From assembly GCA_963801475.1 (NCBI GenBank), contig CAWDEX010000001.1, positions 1,364,001-1,428,000 of the forward strand: 64,000 bases of DNA. Direction: 5' to 3'. Source of the stretch: DAOMFB01 sp963801475 (GTDB lineage Bacteria; Acidobacteriota; Thermoanaerobaculia; UBA5066). The translations under genes were made by a program, and so were the position numbers. The notes beneath the pieces were generated by a model that was given only the letters and a program-made list of their open reading frames with translations, was not told where the DNA came from and made no database searches. This document shows positions 51,830 to 60,744 of this stretch, piece after piece (position 1 is the stretch's first letter; every line of letters starts with the position of its first letter).

Positions 51830-52434
51830 GGCCGGCCGCCGTCCATCTTCTCCTCGGCGGCGCTCTTCCGGCCGTAGGCGGGGTCCGCCGAAGGGGCTCC
51901 CTCTTCCGGCCGGAGGGCGAGCCGTCCGGCGGCCGAGGCGAGGGCGCCGGGGGTGGCGCCGAGATCGATCGCGGGGACCCCCTCGGTGCGGCAAGCGTCC
52001 CGCGCCTCGGCGGCCGGCAGGGGGGCGGGGTCTTCCGACAGGCCCCCCCGGCGCCGCCGCGCACGGTGGACGTCCCCGCGGCCGGCGTCGAGGAGGAAAT
52101 CGGCATCCGCCGGCTCCGGAAAGGCGTCCGAGGCGGCCCGGAAGGTCCCGATGAGCCGGAGCGGTACTCCGAGGGCCCGGGCGAGACCGCGGGCAAAGGC
52201 AAGGCCCGCCCGGAGGCCCGTGAACGAGCCGGGGCCGTTGAGAACCGTCACGCAGGTGAGGCTCCTCGCCGACGTGCCGGCGTCATGGAGCAACTCCGCG
52301 AGCCGGGGCGCAATGGCTTCGGCGGACGCCTGCGGCAACGGACGGATCCGTTCGCGCGTCTCTCCGGTACCGAACACCTCGACCAGCGCCAGGGCGGGGA
52401 AGGGAGAGGCGGTGTCGAGAGCAAGAACCCGCAT
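51826..52434 (-). CDS. tsaB: tRNA threonylcarbamoyladenosine biosynthesis protein TsaB
   Basis: Partner of TsaD in t6A synthesis, 202 residues. VLALDTASPFPALALV and VTVLNGPGSFTGLRAGLAFARGLARAL are the ASKHA signature stretches of TsaB. Starts at ATG 52434 and overlaps rimI. Divergent from mutS with 39 bases between starts. Confidence 0.93.
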   Translation of the reverse strand: MRVLALDTASPFPALALVEVFGTGETRERIRPLPQASAEAIAPRLAELLHDAGTSARSLTCVTVLNGPGSFTGLRAGLAFARGLARALGVPLRLIGTFRAASDAFPEPADADFLLDAGRGDVHRARRRRGGLSEDPAPLPAAEARDACRTEGVPAIDLGATPGALASAAGRLALRPEEGAPSADPAYGRKSAAEEKMDGGRP

Positions 52435-52473
52435 CGGGTCGCGGACGCGATGCTAGCATCCCGTCCCTTCCCC

Positions 52474-55110
52474 ATGCGCGTGACGCCGATGCTGGAGCAG
52501 TACTGGAGCCTCAAGCGCGAGGCCGGGGATGCGATTCTCCTCTACCGTCTCGGCGACTTCTTCGAGATGTTCTTCGAGGACGCCGAGACGGCGGCCCCTC
52601 TTCTCGGCCTCGTCCTGACCGCCCGGCACCGCGACTCGGACATCGAGGCGCCGATGTGCGGCATCCCCTGGCACCAGCTCGACACGTACGTGGCGCGGCT
52701 CGTCGCCGCGGGGAAGAAGGTGGCGATCGCCGAGCAGGCCGAGCCGGCGGCGAAGGGAAAGACGCTCGTGGCGCGGAAGATCGTCCGGATCGTCACGCCG
52801 GGGACTCTCCTCGACCCGAACCGCCTCGACGCCCGCCGGGCGAACGAGCTGGCCGCCGTGGCGCTGGCTCCGGACCAGGCGGCGCTCTCCTTCCTCGACC
52901 TCTCGACCGGTGACTTCTCGGTGGTCCGTCTCCCCGGCGCCGCCGCGGCCGCAGAGTGGCTGAAGAGGCGGGTCCCCGCCGAGGTCGTCTGCTTCGAGAG
53001 CGACCGGAGCGTCGTGGAGGCGTGGCTTCCGTCGCTCGCCGCGGAGCCTCCGGTCCTCTCGCCGCTGTCGTCGGCGCCCCGCGGCCGGAGCGCCGCGGAG
53101 CTCCTCTTCCGGCACTTCCGGACGAAGACGCTCGCTCCCTTCGGCCTTCCCGACGCGGGGCCGGCGGTGGAGGCGCCGGCGGCCCTCCTGCATTACGCGC
53201 AGCAGACGCAGCGTTCCGACTGCGCCCACGTGACGTCTCTCCGGAACGAGCCCCCGGAGGAGGGGCTGGTCGTCGACGCGGTCACGGCCGGCCACCTCGA
53301 GCTGTTCCGGTCTCTCCGGGACGGAAGCGCCGCGGGGACGCTCCTCGCGGTCCTCGACCGGACGGGGACGGCGTTCGGAGCACGGGCCCTTCGCCGAATG
53401 CTCGAGCGGCCGCTCGCCCAGACGGCGGCGATCGAGGCGCGGCTCGACGCGGTCGAGGACCTCCTCGAGGATCCGGGGCGGCTCGAGCGCCTCACGAGGA
53501 CGCTTGGCGGGATCCCCGACATGCCGCGGCTGCTGTCCCGGCTCGCGGTGGGCTCCGCGGCGCCGCGCGACGTCGCGGGCCTCGCCGCCGGCCTCGTGAA
53601 GGCGGGGGAGGTCGGGCCGCTCCTGGGCGGCGCCCGCTCCGAGGCGTTCCGGGCGGGAGGCGAGGCGTCGCCCGCGGGCGTCCCGACGGATCTCGGCAAC
53701 GGCGTGGCCCGCCGCCTCGCGCCGGAGCCGCCCGTGAACGCACGCGAAGGGGGGATCTTCCGGGAGGGGGCCGACGCCGGCGTGGACGAGCTCCGGTCCC
53801 TTCGGCGCCACGCGTCGGATCTTCTCTCGGCCCTCGAGGCGAAAGAGCGGGCCGAGCGTGGCGTGCCGACGCTCCGGGTGAAGTTCAACCAGGTCTTCGG
53901 GCACGTCTTCGAGATTCCCGGCTCGGCGCGGGCGAAGATCCCGGCGGACGCCCTGAAGCGGCAGACCCTCTCGACCGTCGAACGCTACGCCAGCGCCGAG
54001 CTGGTCGAGCTGGACGAGAAGCTCCGGTCCGCCGACGCGCGCCTCTTCGAGCGCGAGGCCGATCTCTTCCGGGCCCTCGTCGAGGAGATCGTGGCCGAGT
54101 CGCCGGTCCTTCTCGACGCGGCGGCGCGGCTCGGGCGGCTCGACGCGCTCGTGGCGCTCGCCCGGGTGGCGCGCGCCGGACGCTGGGTCCGACCGCGGAT
54201 GGTCGAGGAGCCGGTTCTTCTCGTGAGCGAGGGGCGCCACCCGGTCGTCGAGGCGCTCCGCCCGCGCGAGCCGTTCGTCCCGAACGACGCGGCGCTCGGG
54301 GGGGACGGAGAGCGGATCGTCATCCTGACCGGCCCGAACATGGGCGGCAAGTCGACGTACCTGCGCCAGAACGCGCTCATCGTCCTCCTCGCGCACGCCG
54401 GGTCGTTCGTGCCCGCGGCCTCGGCGACGGTCGGGCTGACCGACCGGATCTTCACGCGCGTCGGCGCGTCAGACTCCTTGACCCGCGGGGAGTCGACCTT
54501 CCTCGTCGAGATGGCCGAGACCGCGCACATCCTCCGGCACGCCACGGCGCGGAGCCTGGTCGTCCTCGACGAGATCGGGCGCGGCACCGCCACGTTCGAC
54601 GGCCTCTCCCTCGCGTGGGCCATCGCCGAGCGGCTGCACGACGGCGAGAACGGCGACGGCAAGGGGAGCGTGGCGCGCGTCCTCTTCGCCACGCACTACC
54701 ACGAACTGACCGAGCTGGCGCTCGTGAAGCGCGACGTGAAGAACCGGATGATGACGGCGCGGGAATGGGAGGGAGAGGTCGTCTTCCTCCGGAAGGTGGC
54801 CGACGGGACGGCGGACCGGTCCTACGGCGTCCAGGTGGCGCGCCTCGCCGGGATTCCCGAGCCGGTCCTCGAGCGGGCGCGGGAGATCCTCCACAACCTG
54901 GAGAAGCACCAGCTCGACGTCGGCGGGCGGCCGCTCCTGGCCGAGCACGCGGGCGAGCCCGCTCTGAAGGACACCCAACTCGACCTCTTCCGCGGTCAGG
55001 GGGAACTGGTCCTCGACGCCGTGGCCAAGCTCGACATCGACCGGATGACGCCCCTCGCCGCCCTGCAGCTCCTCGCCACGTTCCAGCACCGGCTGCGAGG
55101 CGAGGAGTGA
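52474..55110 (+). CDS. mutS: DNA mismatch repair protein MutS
   Basis: Mismatch sensor ATPase, 878 residues from ATG 52474 (ATG 52450 also in frame). The N-terminal LEQYWSLKREAGDAILLYRLGDFFEMF holds the Phe-x-Glu mismatch wedge in the form FFEMF; Walker A GPNMGGKST is at 620-628, Walker B is VVLDEIGRGT, and the ATHYHEL switch is present. The C-terminus ends with a normal clamp region. Length is standard for MutS1. No mutL in the window. Confidence 0.97.
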   Translation: MRVTPMLEQYWSLKREAGDAILLYRLGDFFEMFFEDAETAAPLLGLVLTARHRDSDIEAPMCGIPWHQLDTYVARLVAAGKKVAIAEQAEPAAKGKTLVARKIVRIVTPGTLLDPNRLDARRANELAAVALAPDQAALSFLDLSTGDFSVVRLPGAAAAAEWLKRRVPAEVVCFESDRSVVEAWLPSLAAEPPVLSPLSSAPRGRSAAELLFRHFRTKTLAPFGLPDAGPAVEAPAALLHYAQQTQRSDCAHVTSLRNEPPEEGLVVDAVTAGHLELFRSLRDGSAAGTLLAVLDRTGTAFGARALRRMLERPLAQTAAIEARLDAVEDLLEDPGRLERLTRTLGGIPDMPRLLSRLAVGSAAPRDVAGLAAGLVKAGEVGPLLGGARSEAFRAGGEASPAGVPTDLGNGVARRLAPEPPVNAREGGIFREGADAGVDELRSLRRHASDLLSALEAKERAERGVPTLRVKFNQVFGHVFEIPGSARAKIPADALKRQTLSTVERYASAELVELDEKLRSADARLFEREADLFRALVEEIVAESPVLLDAAARLGRLDALVALARVARAGRWVRPRMVEEPVLLVSEGRHPVVEALRPREPFVPNDAALGGDGERIVILTGPNMGGKSTYLRQNALIVLLAHAGSFVPAASATVGLTDRIFTRVGASDSLTRGESTFLVEMAETAHILRHATARSLVVLDEIGRGTATFDGLSLAWAIAERLHDGENGDGKGSVARVLFATHYHELTELALVKRDVKNRMMTAREWEGEVVFLRKVADGTADRSYGVQVARLAGIPEPVLERAREILHNLEKHQLDVGGRPLLAEHAGEPALKDTQLDLFRGQGELVLDAVAKLDIDRMTPLAALQLLATFQHRLRGEE

Positions 55111-55183
55111 GATAACCGCCGGGTGGCGCCCGGCCTCGACGGACGGCCTGCAAAGAGAGTCTTCTCAGAGGGGGAATAGAAAG

Positions 55184-56245
55184 GTGTCTCGCGGGGCGTC
55201 CCATCGTTTCGTGTTCGGGCTCGACGGGCCCGAGCTTTCTCCGCGCGAACGTATGCTGTTCTCGGCCCATCCGCCGCTCGGTTTTCTTCTCTTTCGAAGA
55301 AATCTCTCGTCCCCCTCTCAGGTTGCCTCCCTGATCGAGGAACTGCGCGCACTGGCAACGCCCGAGCCGCTGCTGTTCGTCGATCAGGAAGGCGGGACGG
55401 TGGACCGGATCGGGCCGCTTCTCGGCCTGCAGTTCCCCTCGGCCGCGTCGCTCGCCGCGAAGGGGACCGATCGGGTCCACGAAGGGGCCTACCTGATGGG
55501 GCGGGCGGCGCGCCGGCTCGGCTTCGACGTCGACTTCGCGCCGGTGCTCGACCTGGCGCAGCCGGGGACCGGGGCGGTCGTCCTCGAAGGGCGCTGCTTC
55601 GGCTTCCACCCGGAGGACGTGACGCTCGCGGGGACGGTCTTTCTGCACGGGCTCGCTCGCGCCGGCGTCGCCTCGTGCCTGAAGCACTTCCCGGGCCTCG
55701 GTCGCGGGCCTGTCGACTCGCACCTCTCCCTGCCGGTGGTCGACGCGCACGACGTCGACCTCATGGTGACCGACGTTCATCCGTTCGCGAAGCTCGCGCG
55801 TAGCGCCGACGGCGTCATGGTCGGCCACGCGGCGTATCCCGGCCTCACGGGAGAGCTTGTGCCGGCGTCGCTCTCGACGACCCTCTACGACCTGCTTCGG
55901 GGGCGACTGGGGTTCGGCGGCGTCGTCTACACCGACGACCTGACGATGGGGGCTCTCGGCGGGTCGCTGGCGGATCGTGCGGCCACGGCGGCCGCGGCCG
56001 GCGCCGACGTCCTCGTGGCCGCGAAGGGGATCGAGGAGTACGTGGAATGCGTCGCGCGCGTCAGCGAGACGCCGGGCTCGCCGGAAGCCGCGGAGAGCCG
56101 GGTCGCGAATCTCCGGTCCCGCTGCCGTTTCTCGCCGCGTCCGACGTTCACGCCGGAGGCGTGGGAGAAGCTGGCGGACGAAGCAAGGACGTTTCTGGAG
56201 GTTTTGGAAAAGCCCCGGGAAGAGAGAGGGGAAACGAGTTTCTGA
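55184..56245 (+). CDS. nagZ: Beta-N-acetylhexosaminidase (GH3, NagZ-like)
   Basis: Cytoplasmic muropeptide-recycling enzyme, 353 residues from GTG 55184. FVDQEGGTVDRI, CLKHFPGLGRGPVDSHLSLP (the His acid/base loop) and VVYTDDLTMGAL with the nucleophile Asp are all NagZ landmarks. RRNLSSPSQV is the usual N-terminal match. An inverted repeat follows the stop. Confidence 0.93.
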   Translation: MSRGASHRFVFGLDGPELSPRERMLFSAHPPLGFLLFRRNLSSPSQVASLIEELRALATPEPLLFVDQEGGTVDRIGPLLGLQFPSAASLAAKGTDRVHEGAYLMGRAARRLGFDVDFAPVLDLAQPGTGAVVLEGRCFGFHPEDVTLAGTVFLHGLARAGVASCLKHFPGLGRGPVDSHLSLPVVDAHDVDLMVTDVHPFAKLARSADGVMVGHAAYPGLTGELVPASLSTTLYDLLRGRLGFGGVVYTDDLTMGALGGSLADRAATAAAAGADVLVAAKGIEEYVECVARVSETPGSPEAAESRVANLRSRCRFSPRPTFTPEAWEKLADEARTFLEVLEKPREERGETSF

Positions 56246-56250
56246 TATGC

Positions 56251-56272
56251 GGCGGCTGCGATTGCAGCCGCC
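56251..56272. terminator. Hairpin between convergent nagZ and ssb
   Basis: Perfect 9-bp stem GGCGGCTGC / GCAGCCGCC with GATT loop, 6 bases after the nagZ stop. No T run on either strand, so a terminator role is likely but not certain; it may serve both sides. Confidence 0.55.
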
Positions 56273-56427
56273 GATAGAAGAAAACGTGCGCTCGGTCGAC
56301 CGGTGTCAAGGGCGCGCTTCGTGCGCCGCGCAGCGGTCGCCGACCCTCGACGCCGGTCGACCGAGGGCTTTCGGGGTCATCCCGGTCCGGCGAGCGAAGC
56401 GAGCTGCAGAGATGACTCGTGGCTTGA

Positions 56428-56844
56428 TCAGAACGGGACGTCGTCGTCGGCTTCGCCGCCGGCCGGCTCCGTCACGGCGGGCCCGACGCCCGAGGAGCCC
56501 TCCGGCCGGGCGCCCAGCATCTTCATGTCGCGCGCCTTGATCTCCGTGGCGTAACGCTTCTGACCGGTCTCCTTGTCGTCCCACGAGCGGGTCTGGAGCG
56601 ACCCCTCGATGTAGACGAGGCGTCCCTTGGCGAGGTAGCGCTCGCAGATGCCGGCGAGCTTGTCGTAGGCGATGACCGTGTGCCACTCGGTCCGCTCCTG
56701 CTTCTGGCCGGTGGCGCGGTCGTTCCACGTCTCCGTCGTGGCGACGCGCAGGCGGGCGATCGCGACGCCCGCGGTCGTCTGCCGCATCTCGGGGTCGGCG
56801 CCGAGGTGGCCGATGAGGATGACCTTGTTGACGGAACCCGCCAT
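56428..56844 (-). CDS. ssb: Single-stranded DNA-binding protein
   Basis: OB-fold SSB of 138 residues from ATG 56844 behind GGAGG. SVNKVILIGHLGADPEMR is the family start; WHTVIAYDKLAGICERYLAKGRLVYIEGSL follows; the acidic tip DDDVPF that recruits partner proteins is intact. The linker is short. It is convergent with nagZ; the 180 bases between them hold the hairpin and otherwise nothing recognisable. Confidence 0.96.
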   Translation of the reverse strand: MAGSVNKVILIGHLGADPEMRQTTAGVAIARLRVATTETWNDRATGQKQERTEWHTVIAYDKLAGICERYLAKGRLVYIEGSLQTRSWDDKETGQKRYATEIKARDMKMLGARPEGSSGVGPAVTEPAGGEADDDVPF

Positions 56845-56916
56845 CGAGAACCTCCGATTCGTGGGTCGGCGGAGCATAACAAAGGGAGCGGACGCGGCCC
56901 TTACAATCGACGGAGG

Positions 56917-58479
56917 TTGAGCGACGCTCGGAAGGTCGTCCGGGCCACGTGGGGCATCACGGCGTGGACCGCGGTGTCGCGGCTGGCGGGCGTCCTCCGC
57001 GACGCGACGATCGCCCGGTTTCTCGGCGCGTCGGCCCTTTCGGACGCCTTCTACACGGCGTTCCGGATCCCCAACACCTTCCGGGCGATCGTGGGCGAGG
57101 GAGGGCTGCCCGGCGCCCTCGTCCCGATGGCGAAGCGGATGGCCCGCGAGCGGCCGGGCGAGGAGGGGGTGTACGCGGGGCGCGTTCTCTCCCTGCTCCT
57201 GCTCGTGCTCGTGGCGCTCACGGCGCTCGGCGTCGCGTTCGCACCGCTTCTCGTGAACCTCTTCGCCGAAGGGTTCCGGGCGACTCCGGGGAAGTTCGAG
57301 CTGACCGTGACGCTGACGCGATGGCTGTTTCCCTACATCCTCCTCGTCTCGGTCGCCGCGCTCCTCGAGGCCTACCTGAACGCCCACGGGCGATTCCAGC
57401 TCTCCGCCGCGACGCCGGTCGCCTTCAACCTCGCGATCGTGGCCGCGGTCTGGCTTCTCGCCCCGCGAAGCGTTCCGCCGACGACGGCCCTCGTCGTGGG
57501 CGTCCTCCTCGGCGGGCTCGTGCAGGCCTCCCTGCAGATCCCCGCGGCCCGACGACTCGGCTTCCGCCTCGGGGGCTCGCCGTTCGGCGACCCGGCCGTC
57601 CGCGAGACGGTCCTCCTGATCGCGCCGCGGCTCTACGGCTACGGCGTCGGCCAGCTCTCCTTCCTCGTCTCGAGCCGGACGCTCGCAGCGCTCGGGAACG
57701 CCTACGTGACCTTCAACTTCTGCGCGTTCCGCGTCGTCGACTTCGTCCTCGGCGGCTTCGTCGTCTCCCTGACGCGGGCCGTCCTTCCGTCGCTTTCCGA
57801 GCAGGCGCTCGAGCGAGGCCAGGAAAGCTACCGGGGCACGCTGTCCCTGGCGCTCCGCCTCGTCGGCTTCGTGACGATCCCTTCCATGGTCGGCCTCCTC
57901 CTGATCGCGCGCCCGGTCGTCGACGTGATCTTCCGGCGGGGCCGATTCGAGGCGGCCGACGTGACCCAGACGGCGATCGCAGTCGTCTTCTTCTCGTTCG
58001 GGCTCTACGCGGCGGCCGCCGTGAAGATCCTGACGCAGGCGTTCTACGCCCTCCACGACACGAAGACGCCGGTCGCCGTGGCCACGTTCGACCTGGGCGT
58101 CTTCTGGGCTCTCTGCCTCGCGCTCGCGGGCCCGATGAAGCACGCGGGCGTGGCCCTGGCCACGTCGGCGGGGTTCTGGGTCAACTTCATCCTCCTCGCG
58201 CTCTGTCTCCGCCGCAAGCTCGGCCCGCTCGGCGGGCGCGAGATCGCCCGCTCCCTCGGCCGGACGCTCGGCGCGAGCCTCGTCATGGGAGGAGCCGTTC
58301 TGGCGGCGGCCGAGCGGCTCCTCCCGTACGACGCGACCTGGAGCTTCATCGCGAGAGCCGGATGGGTCGTCGGGATGGCGGCCGGCGGCGGCCTTCTCTT
58401 CGTCGCGGCGGCGGCGGCCCTCCGTTCGCCCGAGGTCGCGGAGGTCTTCGGGGCGCTCCGAAGGAGGACCGCCGAGTGA
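56917..58479 (+). CDS. murJ: Lipid II flippase MurJ
   Basis: Integral membrane flippase for peptidoglycan precursor, 520 residues from TTG 56917. SRLAGVLRDATIARFLGASALSDAFYTAFRIPNTFRAIVGEGGL is the MVF signature; AFYALHDTKTP and RGRFEAADV are further hallmarks. About 14 membrane helices are evident. Start/stop overlap (GTGA) couples it to dtd. Divergent from ssb. Confidence 0.95.
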   Translation: MSDARKVVRATWGITAWTAVSRLAGVLRDATIARFLGASALSDAFYTAFRIPNTFRAIVGEGGLPGALVPMAKRMARERPGEEGVYAGRVLSLLLLVLVALTALGVAFAPLLVNLFAEGFRATPGKFELTVTLTRWLFPYILLVSVAALLEAYLNAHGRFQLSAATPVAFNLAIVAAVWLLAPRSVPPTTALVVGVLLGGLVQASLQIPAARRLGFRLGGSPFGDPAVRETVLLIAPRLYGYGVGQLSFLVSSRTLAALGNAYVTFNFCAFRVVDFVLGGFVVSLTRAVLPSLSEQALERGQESYRGTLSLALRLVGFVTIPSMVGLLLIARPVVDVIFRRGRFEAADVTQTAIAVVFFSFGLYAAAAVKILTQAFYALHDTKTPVAVATFDLGVFWALCLALAGPMKHAGVALATSAGFWVNFILLALCLRRKLGPLGGREIARSLGRTLGASLVMGGAVLAAAERLLPYDATWSFIARAGWVVGMAAGGGLLFVAAAAALRSPEVAEVFGALRRRTAE

Positions 58480-58940
58480 TCCTGGTCCTGCAGCGGGTGA
58501 CGCGGGCGGCGGTGCGTGTCGCGGGCGAGACGGTCGGGGAGATCGGGCCGGGGCTTCTCGTCCTCGGCTGCGTCGAGCCGGAGGACGACGAAAACGCCGT
58601 CGACGAGGCCGCCCGGAAGACGGCCGAGATGCGCATCTTCTCCGACGCCTCCGGACGGATGAATCGCGACGTCCGCGAGGCGGCCGGCGGAGTCCTCGCC
58701 GTGTCGCAGGTCACGCTGGGCGCCGACCTGTCGCGCGGGCGGCGACCCGGGTTCGAAGGAGCGGCGAAGCCGGAGGCCGCCGAGCCGCTCTTCGCGCGCT
58801 ACGTCACGGCCCTGCGGGCCTACGGCGTCCGGGTGGAGACGGGCCGGTTCCGCGCGATGATGGAGGTCGAGCTGGTGAACGATGGCCCGGTGACGTTTCA
58901 CTGGCGCTCGAAGCGGCCGGCCGGGGAGGGGGGACGATGA
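58476..58940 (+). CDS. dtd: D-aminoacyl-tRNA deacylase
   Basis: Cytoplasmic proofreading enzyme removing D-amino acids from tRNA, 154 residues from GTG 58476. LQRVTRAAV opens the family; LAVSQVTLGAD is the SQxTLxxx motif and LVNDGPVTFHW the NxGPVT motif (Gly-cisPro). Overlaps murJ and the DinB gene by 4 bases each. Confidence 0.95.
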   Translation: MILVLQRVTRAAVRVAGETVGEIGPGLLVLGCVEPEDDENAVDEAARKTAEMRIFSDASGRMNRDVREAAGGVLAVSQVTLGADLSRGRRPGFEGAAKPEAAEPLFARYVTALRAYGVRVETGRFRAMMEVELVNDGPVTFHWRSKRPAGEGGR

Positions 58941-59428
58941 AAGCCAGAGTGGCGGATCGCGAAATCGCAGTTCTTCTGCACATGATCGACGAAGCGTTCG
59001 ACCGGAAGGCCTGGCACGGGCCGAACCTCTTCGGCTCCGTCAGGCGGCTCTTGCCGGAGGAGGCCGCTTGGCGTCCCGCTCCGGGACGGCACAGCGTCCA
59101 GGAGCTGGCGGTCCACTGCGCCTACTGGAAATACGCCGTCCGGAGGAAGCTGACCGGCGAGAAACGGGGATCGTTCCCTCTGAAAGGGAGCAACTTCTTC
59201 CCGCGCGAGGGGTCCGGGGCGCTCGAGGCGTGGCCCGCCGATCTCGCGCTCCTCCGCGAGGAGCATCGGAAGCTTCGCGCCGCCGTCGAGGCCTTTCCCG
59301 CTCGGCGACTTCGCTCCCGCGCCAGGGGGAGCCGCCGCACGTTCCTCGGCCTCATCGCCGGCGCTGCCGCCCACGACGTCTACCACACGGGTCAGATCCG
59401 GTTGATCCTCCGGCTCGCCGCCGTCTGA
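58937..59428 (+). CDS. DinB-superfamily protein
   Basis: A four-helix-bundle metal protein of 163 residues. HSVQELAVHCAYWKYAVRRKLTGEK supplies the first metal His and AAAHDVYHTGQIRLILRL supplies the HxxxH pair, as in DinB/YfiT-like enzymes (often thiol S-transferases). Substrate unknown. Last gene of the murJ-dtd operon, convergent with the M50 protease, 7 bases apart. Confidence 0.85.
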   Translation: MKARVADREIAVLLHMIDEAFDRKAWHGPNLFGSVRRLLPEEAAWRPAPGRHSVQELAVHCAYWKYAVRRKLTGEKRGSFPLKGSNFFPREGSGALEAWPADLALLREEHRKLRAAVEAFPARRLRSRARGSRRTFLGLIAGAAAHDVYHTGQIRLILRLAAV

Positions 59429-59435
59429 TGGCGCG

Positions 59436-60344
59436 TCAGAGCATCACGATCGGGATCGGCGCGAAACAGACGAGGAAGATCAGGAGCACCAGGCCCGCGA
59501 CGGCGAGGCGTCTCCCGTCGAGCGGCTCCTCCTCGTCGAGAACAGGAGGGTGTCTCACGCCGATGACGAGCGTGATGACGACCCAGAGCCACCATCCGGG
59601 CCACTTCAGGCCGAGGAGGGCGAGCGCGCCGAGTATCGGCCAGGCGGCCTTCCGCTGGAGGCGGCCGAGGACCGCGTAGAGCGCGTGGCCTCCGTCGAGT
59701 TGTCCGATCGGAAGGAGATTCAGGGCCGTCACGAAGAGGCCGAACCAGGCGGCGACGAAGACCGGGTGCTCGACGGCCTGCTCGCTCGTGAAGGTCCCCC
59801 CGACGGTCAGCTGCTGCGCCCACGTCACGGCGAGCGGGTAGCGGAAGAGGATGGTCCCTTCCTCGAGAACCGGGTTCAGGTTGGGGCGGGAGTGGGCGAC
59901 GCCCCAGAGGAGGAGCGGAATCGCCACGACGAAGCCCGCGATCGGCCCCGCGACGCCGATGTCGAAGAGCTGCCTCTTCGTGGCGATCGGCTGCCGGATC
60001 CGGATGAAGGCCCCGAGCGTGCCGACGAGGGAGGGAAAGGGAATGAAGTAGGGGGGCGAGGCGTCGATTCTGTAGCGCCGGCACATGAGGTAGTGCCCCA
60101 TCTCGTGAGCGAAGAGGATGGCGAGAAGGGGGACGGAGAAAGAGAGCGCGCCGCGGACGAGTCCGGCCAGGGACCCGCCGACGAGGCCGCCGGAGGGGAG
60201 GAGGCCGGGCCGGAAGTTGACCGCGAAGCCCGCCCCGACGTACGTCGTCGTCGCGAAGGTGAGGAGGAGGAGAAGCGCGTGAAGCCACCAGCGCTCGCGG
60301 CGGCCGGTCGCGACGAAGCGCGGGCCGGGGAATCCGGCGCTCAT
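59436..60344 (-). CDS. Site-2 protease family (M50) membrane metalloprotease
   Basis: A 302-residue polytopic protein. The zinc site is HEMGH at 80-84 in LLAILFAHEMGHYLMCRRY, and the third ligand Asp is in NLLPIGQLDGGHAL. Around six membrane helices; no PDZ domain, so it is closer to the minimal site-2 proteases (group EGY1/SpoIVFB-like) than to RseP. It follows the HU-like gene by 4 bases on the same strand. Substrate unknown. Confidence 0.9.
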   Translation of the reverse strand: MSAGFPGPRFVATGRRERWWLHALLLLLTFATTTYVGAGFAVNFRPGLLPSGGLVGGSLAGLVRGALSFSVPLLAILFAHEMGHYLMCRRYRIDASPPYFIPFPSLVGTLGAFIRIRQPIATKRQLFDIGVAGPIAGFVVAIPLLLWGVAHSRPNLNPVLEEGTILFRYPLAVTWAQQLTVGGTFTSEQAVEHPVFVAAWFGLFVTALNLLPIGQLDGGHALYAVLGRLQRKAAWPILGALALLGLKWPGWWLWVVITLVIGVRHPPVLDEEEPLDGRRLAVAGLVLLIFLVCFAPIPIVML

Positions 60345-60348
60345 CCGG

Positions 60349-60675
60349 TCAGGGCTTGGGCTCGGCGGCGGGTTCCGGGGTGGGGGCGACCGGCGCGGCC
60401 GAAGTGGTCAGGTCCCGAAGCTCCTTGCCCGGCTTGAACCGGATCGTGAACCCGGGCGGGATCTGCACTTCTTCGGTGGGGCGCTTCGGATTCCGTCCGA
60501 TCCCCTTCTTGCGCGGCTTGACGAGGAAGACGCCGAAGCCCCGGAGCTCGATCCGTTCTCCCCGCGCGAGGGCGAGGCGCATCACGTCGATGATCGTCTC
60601 GACCGCGACGGCGGCCTTCTGACGCGGAACGCCGGCGGCGTCGGCGACGCTGTTGATGATGTCGTTCTTGATCAC
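60349..60675 (-). CDS. HU/IHF family DNA-binding protein
   Basis: A 108-residue nucleoid protein from GTG 60675. KNDIINSVADAAGVPRQKAAVAVETIIDVM is the HU dimer core; IELRGFGVFLVKPRKKGIGRNPKRPTEEVQIPPGFTIRFKPGKELRD forms the DNA-binding arms, with the Pro at the tip (RNPKRP). An Ala/Pro tail of about 18 residues is an addition to the usual 90. Two bases of spacing to the M50 gene beyond the stop suggest an operon. Confidence 0.93.
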   Translation of the reverse strand: MIKNDIINSVADAAGVPRQKAAVAVETIIDVMRLALARGERIELRGFGVFLVKPRKKGIGRNPKRPTEEVQIPPGFTIRFKPGKELRDLTTSAAPVAPTPEPAAEPKP

Positions 60676-60744
60676 GCGGGACGGAGTTTACCGGGAATCG
60701 CTGATCTCGTTCAAATCGCTGGTTTTAGAGGCGGCGTCCCGGGC